Origin: an uncultured Acidobacteriia bacterium
GTDB taxonomy: Bacteria > Acidobacteriota > Terriglobia > Bryobacterales > Bryobacteraceae
Assembly: GCA_903925975.1 (NCBI GenBank)
Contig: CAIYHG010000181.1
Coordinates: forward strand, 37,571 to 101,570
DNA length: 64,000 nucleotides
Reading direction: 5' to 3'
Made by a program: the position numbers and the translations under genes
In this document: piece after piece, positions 16,861 through 25,710 of the stretch
How the letters are laid out: each line of letters opens with the position of its first letter
Numbering within the stretch: position 1 is the stretch's first letter
Notes under the pieces: generated by a model
What the model saw: the letters and a program-made list of their open reading frames with translations, nothing else
What the model was told of the DNA's origin: nothing
The model's database searches: none

Positions 16861-17822
16861 TGCCCGCCCGCCCTAAGTTTGAACTCAAACCCGGCCCGGC
16901 CACCCGTGAAGCCTTCGGCCATGCGCTTGTGGAACTCGGGCGCGAAAACAAAGATATCGTGGTGTGCGACGCGGACCTTTCCAAGTCCACCATGACCGCG
17001 TTTTTCGCTAACGAGTTTCCCGACCGCTTCTTCTCATTCGGCATCGCCGAATCCAACATGGCAGCCGCCGCCGGGGGCATGGCCTACGCGGGAAAAATCC
17101 CGTTCATTGCGAGCTTTTCGGCGTTCCTTGTCAATAAGAGCTTCGAGCAACTCCGCGTCTGCGTCGCCTATCCGAAGCTGAACGTCAAGGTAGTGGGGAC
17201 GCACAGCGGCATCTCCATCGGCGAAGACGGTCCCTCGCAGATGAGCGTCGAGGAGACCAGCCTGGCCTGCTCGCTGCCGGGATTCGTGGTTCTCTGCCCG
17301 GCAGACGACGTTTCGGCGCGGGCGCTCGTACGCGCCGCAACAATTCACGTGGGCCCCGTGTTCATCCGGACCGGCCGCCCGAAAGCCCCGGGGATCTATC
17401 CGGAAGGAACCCAGTTCGAGATTGGCAAGGCGGTGGAAGTGGTGGCGGGCTCCGATCTGACGATCATTACCAACGGGCTCCTCGTGGCCGAGGCAATCCG
17501 CGCCGCCGAGGCGCTGGAGGCCGAAGGCGTTTCGGCCCGCGTGGTGGATATGCACACGGTGAGGCCGCTCGACAGGGAAGCGATCCGGCGCGCGACACGG
17601 ACCGGCGCGATCGTTGTGGCGGAAGAGCACCTGGTGGATTCCGGCATGGGCGTGCGCATTGCGCAGGCGGTGGCGGAAATCGAGCCCTGCATTATGGAGT
17701 TTGTGGGCATCCACGACCGGTATGCCGAATCCGGCCAGCCGTTCGAGTTGCTGGACAAATATGGCCTGGTGGCGCGCGACATCGCCGCCACCGCCCGCAA
17801 AGCCCTCGCGCGGAAGCGGTGA
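16860..17822 (+). CDS. transketolase, C-terminal (pyrimidine-binding) subunit
   Basis: A 320-residue partner of the preceding subunit. It has DADLSKSTMTAFFAN, then FSFGIAESNMAAAAGGMAYA, whose glutamate activates the cofactor. GTHSGISIGEDGPSQM is the family histidine/glycine loop, and a transketolase C-terminal fold follows. The start at 16860 overlaps the upstream stop. Split transketolases are common in bacteria and archaea outside the proteobacteria, and some act as DXP-synthase-like or dihydroxyacetone enzymes, so the exact sugar pair is not proven. Confidence 0.92.
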   Translation: MPARPKFELKPGPATREAFGHALVELGRENKDIVVCDADLSKSTMTAFFANEFPDRFFSFGIAESNMAAAAGGMAYAGKIPFIASFSAFLVNKSFEQLRVCVAYPKLNVKVVGTHSGISIGEDGPSQMSVEETSLACSLPGFVVLCPADDVSARALVRAATIHVGPVFIRTGRPKAPGIYPEGTQFEIGKAVEVVAGSDLTIITNGLLVAEAIRAAEALEAEGVSARVVDMHTVRPLDREAIRRATRTGAIVVAEEHLVDSGMGVRIAQAVAEIEPCIMEFVGIHDRYAESGQPFELLDKYGLVARDIAATARKALARKR

Positions 17823-17825
17823 ACC

Positions 17826-18809
17826 GTGCCAGGTTCAGGCTGCCTCTCCGAAGCGTTCCTGGAGCAGAGTGCGTGCTGTAGCTGGGTCTTCAACTCAGAG
17901 GGGCGGTTCCAGCGAATCTACGGCGAGTCTTGCTCGCTTTTCGGCAAGACGCCCCCGGAGTTGACTGGCCAGAGCATCGAGGAGGCCCTGGAGGGGGAAC
18001 AGGCAATTCTTTGGAGCGACCGCTTCCGTCGCGCTCTCTCGGGCGAAGCCCTGCTGCTTCGCGAACGCCGCGAAGAGCGCAGCATGATACTCAACCTCTT
18101 TCCGTTCACATTCGGCGGCGAGCGGTATGTGGGCGGGTCGGCCCGTGAAATCACGCTGTGGAACGCCGCCGAACAGGAATTCGCTAATACGGTTCTGAGT
18201 TCGCTGAAGGCGCAGGAGTTCGAACGCCGCATGGTGGCGCGCTTCCTGCACGATAAGGTCGGCCAGAATCTGACCGCGCTGGGGCTGCAACTGGACATTG
18301 TACGCATGGACCTTCAGCCGGATGCCTCCGCGCGCCTGGCCGATATTCAAGCCGTCCTCGAAGAGATGATGCAGGACGTGCGCGAGTATAGCTACGAGCT
18401 GAATCCTTCGATGGTGGAGCGCGCCGGGTTGCGGCCGGCTTTGGACCGGCTTGCGACCCGCATCCGCGGACGTTTTGCCGGTTCTTTGCGGGTGAATGCC
18501 GATCCGTCACTCAAGGTGGACCCGCAGTTCGCGTCGGCGCTCTACAATATCGCGCAGGAGGCCGTGGAGAACGCGGTGAAACATTCCGGTTGCTCCACCA
18601 TCGAAATCGCGGTAAAGTCCACAAGAACAGGGCCGGTGCTGGAAGTTAGGGACAACGGACGGGGGTTCGATCCAGCGGAGGTAGGGGCGCACCGGGGGTT
18701 GGGATTGCTGAGCATGGACCACTACGCGGCTCAGGCCGGCCTCGATCTATCCATCCGCAGCAGCCGCGGGGCGGGCGCCACCGTACGGGCCGCCCCGCCC
18801 GAAGAGTGA
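17826..18809 (+). CDS. NarL/DegS-type sensor histidine kinase, soluble
   Basis: A 327-residue kinase. An N-terminal PAS-like sensor covers residues 12-115 (CSWVFNSEGRFQRIYGES) without membrane helices. A HisKA_3 dimerisation helix follows with FLHDKVGQNLTALGLQLD, H142 being the phospho-accepting histidine. The ATPase part has NIAQEAVENAVKHS (N box), DNGRGFDP (G1) and RGLGLLSM (G2). GTG at 17826 is three bases after the transketolase stop. It overlaps the response-regulator gene, so the two form a cognate pair. The signal is unknown but must be cytoplasmic. Confidence 0.9.
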   Translation: MPGSGCLSEAFLEQSACCSWVFNSEGRFQRIYGESCSLFGKTPPELTGQSIEEALEGEQAILWSDRFRRALSGEALLLRERREERSMILNLFPFTFGGERYVGGSAREITLWNAAEQEFANTVLSSLKAQEFERRMVARFLHDKVGQNLTALGLQLDIVRMDLQPDASARLADIQAVLEEMMQDVREYSYELNPSMVERAGLRPALDRLATRIRGRFAGSLRVNADPSLKVDPQFASALYNIAQEAVENAVKHSGCSTIEIAVKSTRTGPVLEVRDNGRGFDPAEVGAHRGLGLLSMDHYAAQAGLDLSIRSSRGAGATVRAAPPEE

Positions 18810-19492
18810 CCGTTATGGCATTCAAAATCATCCTCGTAGACGACCACAAGCTGGTGCGCGATGGAATCCGGAATATCTTGGAGCGGGGGGCGGAGTTTCA
18901 CGTAGTAGGTGAAGCGGAGAACGGAGCCGATGCCGTCACGCTCTGCCGGAGAGCCGAGCCGGACCTCGTCCTGATGGATATCGGCCTGCCCGGAATGAAC
19001 GGCATCGAAGCCACAACGGAACTGCTGCGGCACTGTCCCAACACCAGCGTAGTGATCCTTTCCATGTACGACGACGAGAACTCGGTGGTGAGCGCGATCC
19101 GTTCCGGCGCGCGGGCGTTCGTTTTGAAGAAGGCCTCGTCAACCGAGTTGCTGGACGCCCTGCGGACCGTGGCCCGCGGCGGGTCTTACCTGAGTTCGCA
19201 AGTCTCCGACCGGCTGCTTGCGCGAATCCAGCGCGGCGACCTCGAAACCCGCGTGCAAAGCCCGCTTGAGGCCCTGTCGCCCCGCGAGTTGCAGGTGCTG
19301 CGGCTGGTGGCCGAAGGGAAGACAAGTAAAGACATCGCGGCGCTGCTCGATCTCGGCCTGCAAACCGTGCGCAGCTACCGCAAGACCATGATGAAGAAAC
19401 TCGGCGTCAACAACGTGGCCGGCCTGACCCAACTCGCGCTGGCCGCCGGCTTGACGCACTGGAACAAGCCCGATGCAGACTCCCTGGGGTGA
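18806..19492 (+). CDS. NarL/FixJ-type response regulator
   Basis: A 228-residue regulator with a receiver domain (ILVDDHKLVRDG, phosphorylated aspartate D58 in LVLMDIGLPG, KKA near 108) and a LuxR-type helix-turn-helix (LSPRELQVLRLVAEGKTSKD). GTG at 18806 overlaps the kinase stop in a GTGA coupling. ATG at 18815 is an alternative three codons in. Its 3' end overlaps the amidohydrolase start by 20 bases, so all three genes are likely one transcript. Confidence 0.92.
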   Translation: MTVMAFKIILVDDHKLVRDGIRNILERGAEFHVVGEAENGADAVTLCRRAEPDLVLMDIGLPGMNGIEATTELLRHCPNTSVVILSMYDDENSVVSAIRSGARAFVLKKASSTELLDALRTVARGGSYLSSQVSDRLLARIQRGDLETRVQSPLEALSPRELQVLRLVAEGKTSKDIAALLDLGLQTVRSYRKTMMKKLGVNNVAGLTQLALAAGLTHWNKPDADSLG

Positions 19493-20375
19493 ACTCGCCG
19501 TCTCGGACGCGCACGTACACCTGTTCTCGAGACGATTTCTGGAATCGCTGGCGGTTTTGAGCGGGAAGACGGCCGCCGAAGCCGCGGCTGTATTGGGCTG
19601 GGACGAGCCGCCCGAGGATGCCGCGGAACTGGCGCGGGCGTGGGTCCGCGAACTGGATGCGCACGGCGTCGCGCGTTCCGCGCTGATCTCGAGCGCTCCG
19701 GGCGATGAGGGTTCGGCCAACGCCGCGGTGGCCGCGGCGCCTGGCCGCTTCGTGGGGTTGTTCCTGTTCGACCCCACCCGCGCCAACGCCCGCGAGCGCG
19801 TGCGCGCCGCGTTCGAAAGCGGGCTGCGCGCGGCGTGCCTGTTTCCGGCGATGCATCATTACTCCGTCGACGATGCGCGCGTGAAGCCGGTTTTCGAGGA
19901 AGCCGCCAAACGGCCGGGCCGGGCGGTGTTCGTGCATTGCGGCGTCCTGACGGTGGGGGCGCGCAAGAAACTGGGCCTGCACTCCCTGTTCGACATGCGG
20001 TATTCCAACCCGATCGACCTGCATGCCGTGGCGCTGCGTCACCCCGGGTTGCCGTTGATCATCCCGCATTTCGGCGCGGGCTACTTCAGGGAGGCCCTGA
20101 TGGTGGCCGACCTGTGCCCGAATGTCTACCTGGATACATCCAGCAGCAACAGTTGGATGCGCTACGAGGGCCTCGACCTGACGACCGTATTTCGCCGCGC
20201 TCTGGACGTGGCGGGGGCCGGGCGGCTGCTGTTCGGCTCGGATTCCTCGTTCTTTCCGCGTGGCTGGAATCGCGCCGTTTTCGAAGCGCAATCGAAAGCG
20301 CTGCTCGATCTCGGCGTCAGCCAGGCCGACGCCCGAATGATCTTCGGCGAAAACTTTCAGCGGATCTTCGGCTAA
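19473..20375 (+). CDS. amidohydrolase family 2 (ACMSD-like) protein
   Basis: A 300-residue TIM-barrel hydrolase. DAHVHLFSRR at residues 12-21 gives the H-x-H metal ligands. HCGVLTVGA and IIPHFGAGYF give further histidines, and LFGSDSSFFPRGW gives the late aspartate. This pattern fits the amidohydrolase_2 group of decarboxylases and hydrolases (PF04909). The substrate is unknown. The gene is co-transcribed with the NarL-type pair, and such overlap hints that the two-component system may control it. Confidence 0.87.
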   Translation: MQTPWGELAVSDAHVHLFSRRFLESLAVLSGKTAAEAAAVLGWDEPPEDAAELARAWVRELDAHGVARSALISSAPGDEGSANAAVAAAPGRFVGLFLFDPTRANARERVRAAFESGLRAACLFPAMHHYSVDDARVKPVFEEAAKRPGRAVFVHCGVLTVGARKKLGLHSLFDMRYSNPIDLHAVALRHPGLPLIIPHFGAGYFREALMVADLCPNVYLDTSSSNSWMRYEGLDLTTVFRRALDVAGAGRLLFGSDSSFFPRGWNRAVFEAQSKALLDLGVSQADARMIFGENFQRIFG

Positions 20376-20378
20376 CGC

Positions 20379-21296
20379 CTATTGGCGCAGCTTCTGGCGC
20401 GCCAGCGGGCGCGCGTAGGCTACTGGCGGGTTGTGCTCGGTGAACGCGTACGCCCGGCGGTAAGAATCCATCGCCTGCGGGCTCCGGCCCAGCTTTTCGT
20501 ATGTCTGTGCAGTTAGCGCGGCTATGAACGCGTCGTTCTGATCGGCCTTCAGTAACTGCTCCAGCGCCGTCTCATAATCACCCGCATAGAAGGCGATGTA
20601 GCCGAGGAGGTAGGGCAGAAACTGCTCCTGCCGCGGATTGGTTCCCTTCGCCAGGATGGCCTCCGCGGATTTTGCATGGGCCTGCGCCTCTGCCTTGTCG
20701 CCGCGGCGCGCGGCAATGCGCGCCTGGGCGTGCTGCCAGCGGAATTCCCACAGATCCTTGCGGTCGGGCTTGATGTCCGGCTCGCGAAGGCCGGCTTCGT
20801 AACCCGTCTTGTACCAGCGGAGCGCGGCGTCGGAATCGCCCGATTCCAGGCACAGGCCGGCTAGTTCGGCAGCGGCTTCGCCGGCATTGTAGAAGTCTTT
20901 GGCCGCCAGCCCCGCTTCATACGCCTGCTTGCCGTAGGGTTCGGCGCCCCTGCAATCGCGCTCAAAGCCGTAAGAGATGGCCATGTTGCGCAGGGCGTGA
21001 ACTCTATCGGCGCCGGACGATGTTGCGATGGCGTGCGCGAAATATTTGCGGGCGGTTGTGTAGTCGCCCGCCAGGTCGAACTCCACGCCCGCGCCCAGGT
21101 TGGCCTGAAACGAATCCGGCGTAATCTGGAGGGCGTTGCGATACATCTTGAGCGCGGCCTCGCGATTGCCCTGGCGTGCGAGTTCCTGGGCCTGAACGAT
21201 GAAGTCCCCGGGGTCATCGCTGCCGATGCCCTGCGCACTGCCCGGCGAGGAGGCGGCCAGCGCCCAAAGAGCCACGGTCCATAGTCCTGAGCGCAT
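20379..21296 (-). CDS. exported tetratricopeptide-repeat protein
   Basis: A 305-residue protein. Residues 1-23 (MRSGLWTVALWALAASSPGSAQ) are a signal peptide, which is why I place the start at 21296 and not at an in-frame ATG 78 bases upstream. The body has at least five TPR-like helical pairs, for example REAALKMYRNALQITPDSF, ALRWYKTGYEAGLR and ALEQLLKADQNDAFI. It probably serves as a periplasmic scaffold, with the partner unknown. It converges on the amidohydrolase gene with three bases between stops. Confidence 0.85.
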   Translation of the reverse strand: MRSGLWTVALWALAASSPGSAQGIGSDDPGDFIVQAQELARQGNREAALKMYRNALQITPDSFQANLGAGVEFDLAGDYTTARKYFAHAIATSSGADRVHALRNMAISYGFERDCRGAEPYGKQAYEAGLAAKDFYNAGEAAAELAGLCLESGDSDAALRWYKTGYEAGLREPDIKPDRKDLWEFRWQHAQARIAARRGDKAEAQAHAKSAEAILAKGTNPRQEQFLPYLLGYIAFYAGDYETALEQLLKADQNDAFIAALTAQTYEKLGRSPQAMDSYRRAYAFTEHNPPVAYARPLARQKLRQ

Positions 21297-21392
21297 GCCC
21301 AGAATTATCCCACGGAGGGCGCAACGGCAGCCGCCGCGCACCGCGGAAGCGTATTCGGTTGTTCCCTTAGGCACGCCAGAGCAATGCCCCGG

Positions 21393-22820
21393 CTAGACGG
21401 GGCATGCGATTTCGCGGCCGCGCTCGATGGCGGCGAAGTCGATATTGAGCCAGCGCTGGCTCTTGACTTTGCCGCGCAGCGCGCTCGCGACGTACTTCTC
21501 TTCGATGAGGTCTTCCGCTTCGAGGAGCGCGCCCAACATCACGATGTTGGTTGCCTTCGAACTGCCCAGGCTATCGGCCAGCGCCGTGAAGTGGGCCGTG
21601 ATGAAGCGCACGTCGGGGCGGCGGCAATCTTCCGGGGGCTCGGTTTCGCCGTTGTAAATCACCATCCCGCCGGGTTCTACCGAGGGTAGAAACTTCCGGA
21701 GCGACGGCTCGTTCATGGCGATCAGCACGCTGGGGTTCGAAACCAGCGGCGAATCCACCGGGTCGCTGCAAATGCGGACGTGGCAGTTGGAAGTGCCCGA
21801 GCGCATTTCCGGCCCGTAGGAGGGGAGCCACGAAACGTTATAACCCGCTTCAAGGCCAGCCTCCGCCAGCACCTCTCCCAGCATCAGGACGCCTTGGCCG
21901 CCGAAGCCGGCAATCCGCAGCCGCAGGTCGAGCGGCTTGGAGGGAGTGGCCACGGGCTCTTCCGGCGTATCGTCGGTCAATTCGAGAATGCGCGGCAGTT
22001 CCGCGATGGGCGGCGCGGGCTTGGGGGCCGGCCGCGACAGCGCGTCCTTCGTGCGGTCGCGCAGATTGCCGATAGGGAACGTCTTCGCCATGTCCTCGCG
22101 GATGAAGCGCTGCGCATCCACGGGGTCGAGTTTCCAGATCGTGGGGCAGGGCGAGAGCACTTCGAGGAACGAGAAGCCCTGGCGCTTTACCTGGATGTCC
22201 AAGGCGCGGCGAAAGGCCTTGCCGGCCTGCATGATCTGCTTGTTATCGCCCAGGCCGACGCGTTCGATGAATACCGGCGCATCGAGCGCGTTCAGAATCT
22301 CGGACATGCGCACCGGAGGGCCGTCGGTCCATTCGTTGCGTCCGAACGGCGTGGTCGTGCTCTTCTTCCCGAGCGGGGTGGTGGGGGCCATCTGGCCGCC
22401 GGTCATCCCGTAGATCCCGTTGTTCACGAAGACCACCATCATCGATTCGCCGCGGTTGGCGGCGTGAAGTATCTCCGCTGTGCCAATGGCCGCCAAGTCG
22501 CCATCGCCCTGGTAGGAAATTACGATGCTTTCGGGAAGGCTGCGCGACAAACCGGTTCCCACCGCAGGCGCGCGTCCGTGCGAAACCTGCACGTTGCCGA
22601 CGTCGAAATAGTAATACAGGAAAACCGAGCAGCCCACCGGGCTGACCATGATCGTGCGGTCGCGAATGCCCGCTTCATCGATCGCCCGCGCCAGCAGCTT
22701 CAACGCGATTCCGTGGCCGCATCCCGGGCAGTAGTGGGTCTGGTGCTTCAGCTCCGGCTTGCGCTCGTAAATTTCGTAGAGGCACTCGGCTTTCTCGTGG
22801 GTGACTGTGTAGCTAGCCAT
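21393..22820 (-). CDS. korB: 2-oxoacid:ferredoxin oxidoreductase, fused beta and gamma subunits
   Basis: A 475-residue fusion. Residues 1-270 are the thiamine diphosphate-binding beta subunit ([38 protein letters not shown]). From about 300 onward is a gamma subunit ([35 protein letters not shown]), joined by a Pro/Glu-rich linker. In most bacteria these are separate polypeptides. The enzyme oxidises a 2-oxoacid, probably 2-oxoglutarate given the KorAB-type wording, to the acyl-CoA and reduces ferredoxin. The start at 22820 lies inside the end of korA, an 8-base overlap, so they are coupled. Confidence 0.9.
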   Translation of the reverse strand: MASYTVTHEKAECLYEIYERKPELKHQTHYCPGCGHGIALKLLARAIDEAGIRDRTIMVSPVGCSVFLYYYFDVGNVQVSHGRAPAVGTGLSRSLPESIVISYQGDGDLAAIGTAEILHAANRGESMMVVFVNNGIYGMTGGQMAPTTPLGKKSTTTPFGRNEWTDGPPVRMSEILNALDAPVFIERVGLGDNKQIMQAGKAFRRALDIQVKRQGFSFLEVLSPCPTIWKLDPVDAQRFIREDMAKTFPIGNLRDRTKDALSRPAPKPAPPIAELPRILELTDDTPEEPVATPSKPLDLRLRIAGFGGQGVLMLGEVLAEAGLEAGYNVSWLPSYGPEMRSGTSNCHVRICSDPVDSPLVSNPSVLIAMNEPSLRKFLPSVEPGGMVIYNGETEPPEDCRRPDVRFITAHFTALADSLGSSKATNIVMLGALLEAEDLIEEKYVASALRGKVKSQRWLNIDFAAIERGREIACPV

Positions 22821-23889
22821 GGATGAGGGCCTCCTCGCGCGACTGCATGAATGTCCTTTGGATGAACCCAAGCACCTCTTCCGCCGAGGGCACGTTGCCG
22901 CCTACGCGGCTGTAAAGCTCGATGGGAACGCTCCCGTTGAGCGCCAGGCGGACGTCGTCCACCAGTTGCCCTGTGCTGAGTTCCACCACCACGACGGCTT
23001 TCACGCGCTTGCCTACTTCGCGCACCTGCACGGTCGGGAACGGGTAAAGCGTGATCGGCCGGAGCAGGCCCAGCGCCATTCCTCGCGACCGCCCCAGTTC
23101 CACCGCGGCCTTCAAAATGCGGCCGACGATGCCGTAGCCGACAAGAACGATTTCGGCGTCATCCGTGCGCCAGCATTCCGCGCGGGTGTACTTGCGTTCC
23201 GCTTCCTTGTACTTGGATTCAAGGTGGCGCACGTGGCGCTCGGCCTCGTCGGCCAGCAGGAAGAGGGAAGTGATCAGATTCTTGCGGCTCTCGGCCGTGC
23301 CTGTGACGGCCCAGTCCGGCGGGGGAGCCACGGGGATGGGGTCGGCGAACCGCACCGGCTCCATCATCTGCCCGACGTACCCATCCGCCAGCACGGCGAC
23401 CGGATTCCGGAACTCATCGGCCAGATCGAAGGCCCACGCCGTCAGATCGGCCATTTCCTGCGCGGAACTGGGGGCCAGCACCAACGTCTTGTAGTTCCCG
23501 TGGCCGCCGCCCTTCACCAGTTGGTTATAGTCGCCCTGTTCCGGGTTGATGTTGCCCAGGCCGGGGCCGCCGCGCATGATATCCGCGACGACGCAGGGCA
23601 GTTCGGCGCCCGCGAGATAACTCAGACCCTCCTGCATCAGGCTGATGCCGGGGCCGCTCGAAGCCGACATGCACCGGACGCCGGCCGACGCCGCTCCGTA
23701 CAGCATGTTGACCGCGCCCACTTCGCTTTCCGCCTGAAGGAAGACCCCGCCCGCTTGCGGGAAGTACAGCGCCGCGGCTTCGGCAATCTCGCTCGCCGGC
23801 GTAATGGGGTATCCGTAATACGCGCGAGCCCCCGCGAGGACCGCGGCTTTCACTATGGCTTCGTTGCCCTTGGTCAGTTGCGCCTTCAT
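22813..23889 (-). CDS. korA: 2-oxoacid:ferredoxin oxidoreductase, alpha subunit
   Basis: A 358-residue alpha subunit. Near the N-terminus [15 protein letters not shown] is the CoA/thiamine-domain signature. [38 protein letters not shown] and [12 protein letters not shown] follow. The domain II part ([15 protein letters not shown] type) closes the protein. The start at 23889 has GGAGG before it. It sits between the ferredoxin-like subunit and the beta-gamma fusion and completes the complex. Confidence 0.92.
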   Translation of the reverse strand: MKAQLTKGNEAIVKAAVLAGARAYYGYPITPASEIAEAAALYFPQAGGVFLQAESEVGAVNMLYGAASAGVRCMSASSGPGISLMQEGLSYLAGAELPCVVADIMRGGPGLGNINPEQGDYNQLVKGGGHGNYKTLVLAPSSAQEMADLTAWAFDLADEFRNPVAVLADGYVGQMMEPVRFADPIPVAPPPDWAVTGTAESRKNLITSLFLLADEAERHVRHLESKYKEAERKYTRAECWRTDDAEIVLVGYGIVGRILKAAVELGRSRGMALGLLRPITLYPFPTVQVREVGKRVKAVVVVELSTGQLVDDVRLALNGSVPIELYSRVGGNVPSAEEVLGFIQRTFMQSREEALIHG

Positions 23890-23905
23890 GGTTGTCCTCC
23901 GAGTT

Positions 23906-24139
23906 TTACGCCGCAACCAGCCGGAGCACTACGATGGCGCCCGGCTCCGGACAAACAAAGAAGCAGATCCCGCACGAGGTACACCCGGCGCCGTCGTAGG
24001 CGGCGGGGTGGTATCCGTAGTGGTTCAAATGAGAAGAAAGGTGGAGTACTTTAGGGGGACACGCCTCAACGCATAAGCCGCAGCCTTTGCATTCCTGACT
24101 ATCCAGTTCCACTCTGCCCCTGTCCGGTTTGGCAGTCAT
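23906..24139 (-). CDS. korD: 2-oxoacid:ferredoxin oxidoreductase, delta subunit (2x[4Fe-4S] ferredoxin)
   Basis: A 77-residue ferredoxin-type subunit with two C-x2-C-x2-C-x3-C-P clusters, [12 protein letters not shown] and [12 protein letters not shown]. It carries electrons within the oxidoreductase whose alpha and beta-gamma genes follow after 16 bases. I place the start at 24139, where GGGAG precedes the ATG. The frame is open 60 codons further upstream, but that part has no similarity to ferredoxins. Confidence 0.92.
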   Translation of the reverse strand: MTAKPDRGRVELDSQECKGCGLCVEACPPKVLHLSSHLNHYGYHPAAYDGAGCTSCGICFFVCPEPGAIVVLRLVAA

Positions 24140-24317
24140 GATGATCTCCCTCTGAAGAAGCGTGCGCGCACTAACCCTAGAATCCCGGCTGACGGCATCC
24201 GCTCGGTCTGTAAGTAGAAATGTAGCATCTGTCGCTCCTGGTTGCGAGAGCGCCTCCTCATTTGCGGTCCACCAACAAGACCCACATGAAAGTGGGGCTA
24301 CAATTTGGGCCAGTTTC

Positions 24318-24345
24318 ATTATATTCCGGTCAAGGCGATCCGCAA
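24318..24345 (-). promoter_or_regulatory. predicted promoter of the kor operon
   Basis: Read on the minus strand, TTGCGG (24345-24340) and TATAAT (24323-24318) are 16 bases apart. The perfect -10 and its place upstream of korD support it. The resulting leader would be unusually long. Confidence 0.5.
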
Positions 24346-24425
24346 CCCTTTTTAATTCGGAAAGATACGGCTCGGAAACCGGGCCCCGGAAGCGGGTATC
24401 GGGAGGCGGTTTCCGGATTCGCCCC

Positions 24426-24454
24426 TTTTCACCGGGCGTGCCACAGCGTATAAT
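24426..24454 (+). promoter_or_regulatory. predicted promoter of the exported helical protein gene
   Basis: TTTTCA at 24426-24431 and a perfect TATAAT at 24449-24454 are separated by 17 bases. A GGAGG ribosome site at 24474-24478 and the ATG at 24489 follow at normal distances. Confidence 0.6.
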
Positions 24455-24488
24455 CCGATTTACTGCACTTTCTGGAGGATTTTAAGAA

Positions 24489-25400
24489 ATGACGCGGCGA
24501 GTCCTAGGAATAGCCATTCTTCTGTTTGTGGGTTGCGGTGCAATCGCTGCACAGGATCTTGAGGTCACGTTGACGGCTCTCAAGACGGCGGAACAGCAGA
24601 AGGACATAGACGGAATCAAGAAGATGGCACTGGAAGCCATTATCAACGGCAAGAAGGCGGCGGAAGCTGCCGCACCGACTGCCGAGGCGGAAAAGGCCAC
24701 GTGGAAAGAAGAGGTTGAGTTCGCCACCAGCGTTCAATCGTATGGCGAATACGCGTTGCTGAATGCCGCGATGGCCGCTCCCGTGGCGCAGAAGCTCGAG
24801 CTGTTCCAGGCTCTGGTAGAGGCGAGCCCCAAGAGCAAGTATCTGGACCAAGGCGGGTACGTTTCGTATTTCGCAGCCCTCAGGGAGTCCGGCGCCAGCG
24901 CGAAGATCGGCGATATCGCCGAGGCGCAACTGGCCAACCAGCCCGATAGCCTGGACTTGCTGGCTACGGCAACGGATGCCGCATTCGGCAAGGGCCAGAT
25001 GGATAAGGCCAACGGTTATGCCGTCCGGCTGGTCTCCGCCGTGGGCAAGGCCGAGAAGGCGGAAGGCGTCAGCGCGGCCGACTGGGAAAAGAAGAAGGAC
25101 AACATGCTCGGCAGCGGTTACTACATGCAGGGCATGATCGCCTTCCAGCGCAACCAATGGGCCCCGGCGGACAAGAGTCTGCGGTCGGCGATTCAGTACG
25201 TCGGCGGGGACATGAGGGCTCGCGCTCTGTTCGGCTTGGGCGTCGCCAACTACAACATCGGCAAGGCGACCAACAACAAGCAGCGCATTCTCGATGGAGC
25301 GAAGTTCAGCGAAGATTGCGCCAAGATTCAAAGCGCCGTCACGGATCAGGCTTATCGGAACGCGCTGGCCATGCGCGACGAAGCCATGAAGATGCGCTAG
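24489..25400 (+). CDS. exported helical-repeat protein (TPR-like)
   Basis: A 303-residue protein. The signal peptide (1-22, ending CGAIAAQ) may be cleaved at AAQ, or lipidated on the cysteine of VGCG. The rest is Ala/Lys/Gln-rich helical repeats (AEQQKDIDGIKKMALEAI, GYYMQGMIAFQRNQWAPAD, ARALFGLGVANYNIGKATN) that read as TPR units. It has a textbook promoter, ribosome site and a strong terminator, so it is a monocistronic and probably well expressed gene. The specific function is unknown. Confidence 0.8.
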   Translation: MTRRVLGIAILLFVGCGAIAAQDLEVTLTALKTAEQQKDIDGIKKMALEAIINGKKAAEAAAPTAEAEKATWKEEVEFATSVQSYGEYALLNAAMAAPVAQKLELFQALVEASPKSKYLDQGGYVSYFAALRESGASAKIGDIAEAQLANQPDSLDLLATATDAAFGKGQMDKANGYAVRLVSAVGKAEKAEGVSAADWEKKKDNMLGSGYYMQGMIAFQRNQWAPADKSLRSAIQYVGGDMRARALFGLGVANYNIGKATNNKQRILDGAKFSEDCAKIQSAVTDQAYRNALAMRDEAMKMR

Positions 25401-25710
25401 GCGCAACCGGAAATAGTCAGAAGCATCACCAGGGAAGGCCGCGTTTCCGCAGTCCGGGATACGTGGCCTTCCCTTTTTCCGTCTAATGGTTGTATCCACC
25501 GCGGCGCGCCGGGAGTCTCGCGGCGGCCATCGGGAGGCTCGCAAACCCGGCAACGCGTTCCCACGGACAGGAAAAGAGCGGCGAGTCGCGAACCCGTACG
25601 CGGGCGGCGCTGCGGCGCGGGTTTGCTCGATCCCGCGAAACTGGCTCGCTTCCGCAGTAACCGGGGTCTCCCGGTGAGCGCCTAGAGAATGTACCATTAA
25701 GAATACTTCT
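25401..25710. other. intergenic region, terminator then unassigned sequence
   Basis: After the terminator at 25432-25478 no gene is supported. A nearly perfect 9-bp inverted repeat (25588-25596 and 25618-25626) lies in the middle. A 63-codon frame on the plus strand is Arg-rich and has no ribosome site. Just before the next gene is TAAGAATA without any Shine-Dalgarno sequence. Confidence 0.4.
25432..25478 (+). terminator. rho-independent terminator
   Basis: GGGAAGGCC at 25432-25440 pairs with GGCCTTCCC at 25465-25473. The stem extends to about 12 bp with one mismatch and is followed directly by a run of five T. It ends the transcript of the exported helical protein. Confidence 0.85.

Larger units (their letters stand above)
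24140..24488. other. intergenic region with divergent promoters
   Basis: No gene is supported here. Both flanking genes point outward. The region holds one promoter in each direction (listed separately) and a small inverted repeat, CCCAC (24281-24285) with GTGGG (24292-24296). That repeat would fall in the about 170-base untranslated leader of the kor operon. Confidence 0.6.

Noticed and set aside
25486..25677. 63-codon plus-strand frame after the terminator
   Set aside because: Arg-rich translation, no ribosome site, no continuation to the next gene.
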